Below, piece by piece: positions 5,945-10,765 of a DNA stretch of 10,765 nt. Both the position numbers and the translations under genes were made by a program. How positions within the stretch are numbered: position 1 is the stretch's first letter; every line of letters begins with the position of its first letter. Source of the stretch: Pseudomonadota bacterium (GTDB taxonomy: Bacteria; Pseudomonadota; Alphaproteobacteria; Acetobacterales; Acetobacteraceae); the NCBI GenBank assembly GCA_021826485.1, contig JAKAZX010000104.1, forward strand, positions 1 through 10,765, written 5' to 3'. The notes under the pieces were generated by a model that ran no database searches, was not told the DNA's origin, and was given only the letters and a program-made list of their open reading frames with translations.

Positions 5945-7683
5945 GCTGAGGAACCAGCGAGGGCGGCGCCAGCGGCCGCCAGTACCGCCTCCCGCGACAG
6001 CGCATGCTTCGAAAGCACGGCGGAAGCACCTGCAAGCCGTTCGCGATCGCCCGGTCGCAGCACCGAAGACGTGCAGACCACTACGGGAATGTCCCGCGTG
6101 CTGGCGTCGTCCTGCAAGCCGGCGAGCACGCCATAGCCATCCAGGACGGGCATGTGCAGGTCGAGCACGATCAGGTCCGGCACAAGCATGCGGGCCTGCC
6201 GCAGACCCTGCTCCCCGTCATGTGCCTCCGCCACCACGGCGTAGTGCGAGCCGCCCAGGAACTGCCCGAGGACATAGCGAAACGGCTCCTCATCATCGAT
6301 CAGCAACACGCGCGCCGGGGCGGTTGCGGCGCCCGCGTCCAAGCGACCGTCGAGGCGCGCCGGAATGTCCAGGATGAACGTCGCGCCCCGACCCAGCTCA
6401 CTTTCAACGATCAGTGTGCCGCCCAGCAGTTCGGCCAGCCGGCGGGACAGAGGCAGGCCAAGCCCGGTTCCCTTGACGCGCTCCTGCAACCGGTTCGGGA
6501 TCTGGGTGAATTCCTCGAAGATGCGGTCCTGGTCTTCGGGCGCGATGCCGATGCCGGTATCGACGACCGCGAAGACATACCGCCGCGTCATGGCATCGTA
6601 ACGGGCGCTGACCCGCACTTCGCCATGCTCGGTGAATTTCAGCGCATTGGAAACAAGGTTGCGCAAAATCTGCGAGATCTTGCCCTCGTCACTATAGAGC
6701 GGCGGGCCGCCGAAATGGTCGTCCAGCATCAGGGCCACGTTGGTTGCCGTCTGCAACGGCTTCATCACGCCGCGCAGCGCGCCGAACAGCGCCGGCACGT
6801 CGAACTCGCCGTTCCGGAGCTCGACCTTCCCCGCCTCGACCTTGGCGAGATCGAGTAGATCGTTCACGAGGTCGGTCAGGTTGTGGGCGGAGCTGCGGAT
6901 GTAATTGACTTGCCGTTCCTGTTCCGTGGACAGCTCGCCGTCCGTACGCTCCAGCAGCAACGTCGCGATCGCCAGGATCGAGTTGAGGGGCGTACGAAAC
7001 TCATGGCTGATGTTCGAGAGAAACCGGCTCTTCAGTTCGCTGGCGCGACGCAGTTCCTCGGCCCGCTCATCAAGCTCGGCATACAGGGCAACCACGCCCC
7101 GGTTGGTATCCGCCAATTCGGCGTTGAGCCGGTGCAGATCCTCCTGCCGTGTCCGCAACTCGTGCAGGTTGGCCAGCAGCTCGCGATTCTGCGCGCGCAG
7201 CTCCACCATCGGATCAGGTGTACCGGCCTTTGCCAGCCCGGCAATGATGGATGCGATATCCTCACGCGTGACCTGCCGCCCGGCCGGCAGCGTTTTCTCC
7301 AGTTGGACCGACGTGCCGCGCGCGTCGGAGCGGATATCGAAGCGGTCCATCAATCGCCGCGCACCGACGATACCGTGCCCCACGCCGGCGGCCGAGAGCC
7401 ACCGTCCTTCCATCACCGCATCGAGGTCAGCGATCCCCGGTCCGCGATCGTCGATCCGCATCCACAGGGATTGCGCCGGTGGCTTGCCGGCGATCGCAAA
7501 CTCGGCCATGCCTCCCTGACCGTACAGCACCGCGTTGCGCGCGATTTCGGAAATGGCCGTCGCAATGCGCGTCTGGTCCTGCACCTCGAAGCCGAGCGCG
7601 GCGGCCAGCAGGCGGGCGCGCTGCCGCGCGGCGACGACATCCTCCTCCCGTTCCAGCGCGACGCGGAGCAGGGGCCAGTTCAT
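5941..7683 (-). CDS. RsbT-like ATPase fused to a hybrid histidine kinase (RsbT-HisKA-HATPase-REC)
   Basis: A 580-residue soluble protein. Residues ~1-135 are an RsbT/RsbW-type serine-kinase ATPase domain: N-box E46/N50 in ISEIARNAVLYG, DDRGPGI at 78-84, and GVGHGIVGARRLMDRFDI at 100-117, all parallel to the separate RsbT two genes upstream. A charged coiled coil follows (~160-215). HisKA has H227 in FLSNISHEFRTPLNSIL. Its HATPase has NLVSNALKF (342-350), VDTGIGI (374-380) and GTGLGLPLSRRLAELLGG. The C-terminal REC has the DD pair 463-464, D508 in LIVLDLHMP, T538 and K559. I take the start at 7683 because the RsbT fold begins there and its ATG overlaps the phosphatase stop as ATGA; the frame stays open to 8298 only as a shadow of the phosphatase gene. 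The RsbT domain probably docks on the RsbR/RsbS complex and couples it to histidine phosphorylation; this is inference. Confidence 0.93.
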   Translation of the reverse strand: MNWPLLRVALEREEDVVAARQRARLLAAALGFEVQDQTRIATAISEIARNAVLYGQGGMAEFAIAGKPPAQSLWMRIDDRGPGIADLDAVMEGRWLSAAGVGHGIVGARRLMDRFDIRSDARGTSVQLEKTLPAGRQVTREDIASIIAGLAKAGTPDPMVELRAQNRELLANLHELRTRQEDLHRLNAELADTNRGVVALYAELDERAEELRRASELKSRFLSNISHEFRTPLNSILAIATLLLERTDGELSTEQERQVNYIRSSAHNLTDLVNDLLDLAKVEAGKVELRNGEFDVPALFGALRGVMKPLQTATNVALMLDDHFGGPPLYSDEGKISQILRNLVSNALKFTEHGEVRVSARYDAMTRRYVFAVVDTGIGIAPEDQDRIFEEFTQIPNRLQERVKGTGLGLPLSRRLAELLGGTLIVESELGRGATFILDIPARLDGRLDAGAATAPARVLLIDDEEPFRYVLGQFLGGSHYAVVAEAHDGEQGLRQARMLVPDLIVLDLHMPVLDGYGVLAGLQDDASTRDIPVVVCTSSVLRPGDRERLAGASAVLSKHALSREAVLAAAGAALAGSSA

Positions 7684-8663
7684 TGCGGGCGCACCTGCAC
7701 GACCACCGCCGTCGCATCGTCCCTGCCCCGTGAGTGATCGCGGTACAGCACCGCGGCGATCAGCGTCGGGTCGCGGGCAACAAGACCCGGATAGCGGTCG
7801 AGCGACCAGGAGGTGTTCAGCCCGTCCGAGCACAGGATGACCGTTGGCAGGCCACTGAAAGGATAAGTCAATTCTCGCAACCGCGGGGCGACATGCCCGG
7901 CTGTGCCGTTGTGCGACACCATGCGGCTCGTCGTTCCGGCGGCCAGCAACGTTCCGCTGATGTTGCCGACCCCGCCGAACACCACCACGTGCTTCGAAAG
8001 ATCCAGGTGGGCAACGGCAACGGCAGCGCCGCGGGTCGGCCGCAGCCCGGCATGCACGGCTTCCAGGATCGTCATCGGTGACGACGAGGGTGTCTTGCGG
8101 AACAGTCGAATCGCCTCCCCGCTGGCCTGGGCCGCCAGCGGACCGTGCCCCAGCCCATCGGCGACGATCACGCTTGCCGACTCGCCATCCAGATGAACAT
8201 CCCACGAATCGCCCGAAATCTCCTCTCCCGGCTTGGCGAGGTTGACGGCCCCGACCATGAAGCGTCCGCCAGGAGCCGGCTGTCGTCGGGCGCGGCACCG
8301 CATCAGGATGGCGGTTCCGCCACCCGGGGTCGAGAAGATATCGAAATCATCCGCCTGCCGCCTGATGGCCCCCAGCCCGGTGCCCGGCGTGCCGGCGGTC
8401 GAATAGCCGTCCCGCAGGCAGGCCTGCACGTCCGCCATCCCCGCCCCCCGGTCGATCGCGACAATGGTCAGAACCTGGGGCGCTGGCTCCAGCAGCAGTT
8501 CCCCGCCGCCGCCATGGCGCAGCAGATTGCTGGCCAGCTCGGTCGCCACCAGCGCCGCCCGCGCGGCATCGGCCGCGTCCAGGCCGGAGCACGTGGACAT
8601 TTCCACGACGGCGCGGCGGGCGGCGCCGATCTGGGACGGGTCGGATACCGGGGCGATGAACAT
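7680..8663 (-). CDS. HATPase-SpoIIE fusion: RsbW/RsbT-like ATPase with PP2C-type serine/threonine phosphatase
   Basis: A 327-residue cytoplasmic protein. Residues ~1-125 are a GHKL ATPase of anti-sigma/RsbT type (E42/N46 in TELASNLLRHGGGG, DRGAGM at 71-76, GTGLGAIRRQADDFDIFS). Residues ~135-325 are a SpoIIE/PP2C phosphatase with metal-binding acids in the expected places: D152 (ISGDSWD), D169 (VIVADGLGHG), D280 (LCSDGLN) and D315/D316 (GRDDATAVVV). The place in the operon directly after rsbT is that of rsbX, whose product dephosphorylates the stressosome scaffold in Bacillus, so a resetting role is likely. Bacillus RsbX has no ATPase domain, so this is a kinase-like plus phosphatase fusion. 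Start at 8663, 3 nt after the rsbT stop, with minus-strand GGAAG (8674-8670) 6 nt upstream. Its stop overlaps the next start by 4 nt. RsbX-like reset is the first hypothesis; an RsbU-like or RsbW-like role on an unlinked STAS antagonist is the alternative. Confidence 0.9.
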   Translation of the reverse strand: MFIAPVSDPSQIGAARRAVVEMSTCSGLDAADAARAALVATELASNLLRHGGGGELLLEPAPQVLTIVAIDRGAGMADVQACLRDGYSTAGTPGTGLGAIRRQADDFDIFSTPGGGTAILMRCRARRQPAPGGRFMVGAVNLAKPGEEISGDSWDVHLDGESASVIVADGLGHGPLAAQASGEAIRLFRKTPSSSPMTILEAVHAGLRPTRGAAVAVAHLDLSKHVVVFGGVGNISGTLLAAGTTSRMVSHNGTAGHVAPRLRELTYPFSGLPTVILCSDGLNTSWSLDRYPGLVARDPTLIAAVLYRDHSRGRDDATAVVVQVRPQ

Positions 8664-8666
8664 GTT

Positions 8667-9062
8667 TTACTTCCAACGCGTGATCGTCACGCGCGTCCCC
8701 CGGCCGACTTCCGAGCTGATGGCGAATTCATTCGACAGCCGCTTGGCGCCGCCCAGACCCAGCCCCATCCCCTTGCCGGTAGTAAATCCGTCGGCCAGAG
8801 CCTGATCGATGCTGGGAATGCCCGGACCCTGATCCTCGAACGTGATGCGCACGCCGCGCCGGGCGGACTGCCGCAGCAATTCCACGGTCGCCGTACCGCC
8901 GCCGCCATAATCCAAGGTGTTGCGTGCCAGTTCGCTGGCAGCCGTGATGATCTTGGTCTGATCGACCAGGCTGAAGCCGGCGGCGACCGCCTGGGTGCGC
9001 ACTTCCTGGCGCACCCGCACCACGTCATCGCCGGTCGTGATCGGAACGACAGTGACCGACAT
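8667..9062 (-). CDS. rsbT: RsbT serine/threonine kinase (stressosome switch kinase)
   Basis: A 131-residue GHKL ATPase, close to the ~133 residues of Bacillus RsbT. In the known system RsbT sits on the RsbR/RsbS scaffold, phosphorylates their STAS domains under stress, and is then released to activate a downstream partner. Visible motifs are DQTKIITAASELARNTLDYG (N-box E44/N48), FEDQGPGI (75-82), and GKGMGLGLGGAKRLSNEF (97-113, the ATP-lid glycine motif), ending in a strand typical of RsbT. The start at 9062 gives the family length; an in-frame ATG at 9131 would add 23 residues lying inside rsbS. The gap from the rsbS stop is 4 nt and the Shine-Dalgarno is weak, so coupling is likely. Confident, as the rsbR-rsbS-rsbT order is intact. 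Confidence 0.93.
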   Translation of the reverse strand: MSVTVVPITTGDDVVRVRQEVRTQAVAAGFSLVDQTKIITAASELARNTLDYGGGGTATVELLRQSARRGVRITFEDQGPGIPSIDQALADGFTTGKGMGLGLGGAKRLSNEFAISSEVGRGTRVTITRWK

Positions 9063-9066
9063 CGCG

Positions 9067-9507
9067 TCAGAAATCGCCGTCGATGCCGCGCAAATCGCCG
9101 GATTCGGCCGTCTCGTGGGCGGCTGGCTCATCGCCCGTGCCGATCAGGCTGGACACGGCCGCCTGCCGGATCATCGCCATGCCGCGCTCGGCATTCAGCG
9201 CGGTCTTGACGCCCTTGAGCGACAGGCCGAGTTCGACGAGCGTTATCGCCACCGCCGGACGCATGCCGACGACCACCGTATCGGCGTCCAGCAGGCGGGA
9301 GACGCTGGCGATGTTGGCCAACATGCGGCCAATGAAGCTGTCCACGATCTCCAGCGCGGAAATGTCGATCAGCACGCCGCGGGCGCCGGTCGCCACGATC
9401 CGCGCGGTCAGATCTTCTTCGAGGGCGGAGGCGAGCCGGTCGTGCATATCCACCTGGATTGTGACCAGCAGCGCCTCGCCGAGCTTGAGGATCGGTATCC
9501 GGTCCAT
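9067..9507 (-). CDS. rsbS: RsbS, STAS-domain scaffold/antagonist of RsbT
   Basis: A 146-residue STAS protein. RsbS makes up the stressosome core with RsbR and sequesters RsbT until phosphorylated. The signatures PILKLGEALLVTIQVDMHD (5-23), LIDISALEIVDSFIGRML (46-63) and VVGMRPAVAITLVELGL (79-95) are classic RsbS. S57 in VDSFIG corresponds to the phosphorylated serine of Bacillus RsbS (Ser59), and T89 in AITLVELGL appears to match its second site (Thr86). The C-terminus runs about 25 residues beyond the usual ~121, in an acidic tail (GTGDEPAAHETAESGDLRG) that may be flexible. Start at 9507, 12 nt after the rsbR stop, with a G-rich ribosome site (GGGCAGGG on the minus strand). Confidence 0.94.
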   Translation of the reverse strand: MDRIPILKLGEALLVTIQVDMHDRLASALEEDLTARIVATGARGVLIDISALEIVDSFIGRMLANIASVSRLLDADTVVVGMRPAVAITLVELGLSLKGVKTALNAERGMAMIRQAAVSSLIGTGDEPAAHETAESGDLRGIDGDF

Positions 9508-9519
9508 GACGCCCTGCCC

Positions 9520-10398
9520 TCAGGCCGCGGGGCCGATGGCGGCCCTGGCCGGGCGCGCCGGTACCACCATGCGACCGATCCGGGTGAGCGCGAGCGCGAA
9601 GGCATCGGCGAGGGTCGCTTTCGACACCACGGTCAGCTCGATCCCCAGATGCACCATGGTCTGGGCGATCTGCGGGCGGATGCCGCTGATGATGCAGTCT
9701 GCCCCCATCAGCCGCGCCGCCGCGACCGTCTTGAGGAGATGCTGCGCCACCAGCGTATCGACCGTGGGAACGCCGGTGATATCGATGACCGCGATCTCGG
9801 CCCCGTGATCCACGATGGCCTGCAGCAGGTTCTCCATCACCACCTGGGTGCGCGAACTGTCCAGCGTGCCGATCAGCGGCAACGCCAGGATGCCCTGCCA
9901 GAGCTTCACCACCGGCGTGGACAGCTCCCCGATCTCCTCCTGCTGGCGGCGAATCACTTCCTCGCGGCCCTTTTGATATTCTTCGATTGTATTGAGAACG
10001 AGCTGGTCGATCAGCTCCGTCAGCGCCCAGGTATCGCGGGACAGCGCGTCGGCATTCTTGCCGTGATGCTGGCGCAGCCGCGCGAACAGGGGTTCCTTGA
10101 GAGACAGGACGAAGGTCGCCGTTTCGGACGGCGAAAACCCCTGGAGCGCACGCGAACGTGAGATCGCCCCGAGCAGATTGCGCAGGGCATCGAAATTCCC
10201 GGCCTTGATATCGCCGAAAGCGCCGGTCGCGGTAGCAGCACGCAGGGCGCGCAACACGTCGGCGCACTGGGTCTCGACCTCGCGGCGATTGATGCGTGCT
10301 TCGTCGCCGCCGGAAAGCAGACGGATCCACTCGGCCAGAATTGCCGACTCATCGGTTGCTAAAATATCCGTGATGCTGTGAGCGCCAGTGATCGGCAT
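9520..10398 (-). CDS. rsbR: RsbR-type stressosome sensor (RsbRD_N-like domain plus STAS)
   Basis: A 292-residue cytoplasmic protein, first gene of the operon. Residues ~8-145 are an all-helical sensor domain resembling the RsbRD_N family (WIRLLSG at 24-30, SRALQGFSPSETATFVLSLK at 82-101, then LIDQLVLNTIEEYQKGREEV). A short helical linker (VIRRQQEEIGELSTPVVKLW) leads to a C-terminal STAS domain at ~160-278 with the RsbR hallmarks LPLIGTLDSSRTQVVMENLL, AVIDITGVPTVDTLVAQHLL and IRPQIAQTMVHLGI. T215 and T247 align with S57 and T89 of the neighbouring RsbS and are probable RsbT phosphorylation sites. The start at 10398 is preferred: GGGAAG (minus strand, 10410-10405) stands 6 nt upstream, whereas the in-frame ATG at 10443 would add 15 unconserved residues. 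The sensed signal is unknown. A paired histidine (H111-H112) lies in the sensor domain, but nothing here proves haem binding. Confidence 0.93.
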   Translation of the reverse strand: MPITGAHSITDILATDESAILAEWIRLLSGGDEARINRREVETQCADVLRALRAATATGAFGDIKAGNFDALRNLLGAISRSRALQGFSPSETATFVLSLKEPLFARLRQHHGKNADALSRDTWALTELIDQLVLNTIEEYQKGREEVIRRQQEEIGELSTPVVKLWQGILALPLIGTLDSSRTQVVMENLLQAIVDHGAEIAVIDITGVPTVDTLVAQHLLKTVAAARLMGADCIISGIRPQIAQTMVHLGIELTVVSKATLADAFALALTRIGRMVVPARPARAAIGPAA

Positions 10399-10416
10399 GC
10401 CATTCTTCCCTGGGAA
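10399..10416 (-). promoter_or_regulatory. rsbR ribosome-binding site within a small palindrome
   Basis: On the minus strand GGGAAG at 10410-10405 lies 6 nt before the rsbR ATG. It is one arm of the palindrome TTCCC-T-GGGAA (10406-10416), so a bound protein or paired RNA there would affect translation. The overlap is seen; the regulation is inferred. Confidence 0.4.
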
Positions 10417-10442
10417 ACGTTGGACGCGAGTTGCGGCGACCA

Positions 10443-10458
10443 CCGAGCGCCGGCTCGG
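10443..10458. repeat. inverted repeat CCGAGC-GCCG-GCTCGG in the rsbR leader region
   Basis: A 6-bp perfect stem with a 4-nt loop, 45 bp upstream of the rsbR start. It could form a hairpin in the 5' leader or be an operator. There is no T-run on either strand, so it is not a classical terminator. In the rest of 10417-10613, including a relatively AT-rich stretch at about 10460-10550, I see no gene and no convincing -35/-10 pair. Confidence 0.3.
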
Positions 10459-10556
10459 CGTCGAAAATTGGCTGGGATTGCGTGATTAGCGGGAAACCGC
10501 GGGCGAAACCAGCCGCCTTCTTCCGTCAAATAATTGATGTTGCTCCGCAAGACACG

Positions 10557-10614
10557 GGCGCCACGGAACATTTGAATGACGCGGCGTCGCCATGGCTGGC
10601 GGCGACCTGGCGCC
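10557..10614. repeat. nested inverted repeats just after the putA stop
   Basis: GGCGCCA (10557-10563) pairs with TGGCGCC (10608-10614), and inside them GTCGCC (10586-10591) pairs with GGCGAC (10601-10606). The structure directly follows the putA stop on the minus strand and could slow transcription or protect the mRNA end. It lacks a U-tract, so an intrinsic terminator cannot be claimed. Confidence 0.25.
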
Positions 10615-10765
10615 TACCCGATGCTCATCAGGCTCGCGTTCCCGCCGGCGGCTGCGGTGTTGGTGCTGATGCTCCGCTCGTTGACCAGCCAGGACGGATC
10701 ATAATGCGGCGTTCCATCTGATCCCGAAGAAGGAACGAACGCCGGCACGACCGGCCCCGGACGGG
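10614..10765 (-). CDS. putA: PutA-type proline dehydrogenase / glutamate-semialdehyde dehydrogenase, C-terminal end (5' part outside window)
   Basis: The minus-strand frame ending at a TAG (10616-10614) is open to the right edge, giving about 50 residues. They include PHYDPSWLVNERS and end NTAAAGGNASLMSIG. The NTAAAGGNASLM terminus is the conserved tail of bifunctional PutA, which oxidises proline to glutamate in two steps (FAD-dependent proline dehydrogenase, then NAD-dependent aldehyde dehydrogenase). Too little is present to see catalytic residues. It lies 215 bp upstream of rsbR on the same strand, so read-through into the stressosome operon is possible. The identification rests on this terminal motif alone. 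Confidence 0.8.
   Translation of the reverse strand, partial: RPGPVVPAFVPSSGSDGTPHYDPSWLVNERSISTNTAAAGGNASLMSIG

Noticed and set aside
4163..6136. A 657-codon open frame on the plus strand opposite the terminal hybrid kinase
   Set aside because: It is antisense to a gene with clear REC, PAS, HisKA and HATPase motifs. Its product is Arg/His/Gln-rich with no recognisable domain, as expected of a GC-rich shadow frame.
7684..8298. N-terminal extension of the RsbT-headed hybrid kinase up to 8298
   Set aside because: The extra ~205 residues are the phosphatase gene read in another frame; the RsbT fold begins exactly at the ATG overlapping the phosphatase stop.
10545..10563. Sigma-54-like element TGGCGC...TTGCGG on the minus strand
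   Set aside because: The GG to GC spacing is two bases longer than the strict sigma-54 arrangement.
10417..10613. EcfG-type general stress promoter (GGAAC...CGTT) for rsbR
   Set aside because: No properly oriented GGAAC with CGTT 16-17 bp downstream was found by eye on the minus strand. The GGAAC at 10565-10569 is on the other strand.

Overview
The window is very GC-rich DNA with dense, tightly packed genes. The protein types fit an alphaproteobacterium: a proteobacterial-style PanB tail, a PutA C-terminus, a rhodocoxin/putidaredoxin-type reductase, and a stressosome module wired to hybrid histidine kinases. Acetobacteraceae, Rhodospirillales or Sphingomonadales relatives are plausible, but I cannot fix the genus from sequence alone. 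There is no sign of an insertion sequence, CRISPR array, tRNA or rRNA.

Left part (1-3895). The window opens inside the 3' end of panB (pantothenate synthesis). This overlaps by 8 bp a membrane di-iron hydroxylase of the sterol desaturase / fatty acid hydroxylase superfamily. A LacI-family repressor follows on the opposite strand, convergent with the hydroxylase gene. Across a 199-bp divergent intergenic region lies a FAD/NAD(P)-dependent ferredoxin reductase on the plus strand. That intergenic region holds a perfect 7+7 bp inverted repeat, a good candidate operator for the LacI-family protein. The reductase gene ends 9 bp from the end of the convergent stressosome operon.

Right part (10398 down to 3905, all minus strand). 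Six genes form one compact operon: rsbR, rsbS, rsbT, a HATPase-SpoIIE phosphatase fusion, an RsbT-HisKA-HATPase-REC hybrid kinase, and a REC-PAS-HisKA-HATPase-REC hybrid kinase. Gaps are 12, 4 and 3 nt, followed by two ATGA (4-nt) overlaps. In the Bacillus paradigm, RsbR and RsbS build the stressosome. RsbT is released when it phosphorylates their STAS domains, and a PP2C phosphatase (RsbX) resets the complex. No sigma-B, RsbU, RsbV or RsbW gene is visible here. Instead the operon contains three RsbT/RsbW-type ATPase domains in three successive genes, and its apparent outputs are phosphorelay proteins. I infer a stressosome-controlled phosphorelay whose final target lies elsewhere in the genome.

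Right edge (10614-10765). The minus strand carries the last ~50 codons of a PutA-type proline dehydrogenase / glutamate-semialdehyde dehydrogenase. It lies upstream of rsbR on the same strand, separated by 215 bp. That gap holds two short palindromes, one of which covers the rsbR ribosome-binding site.
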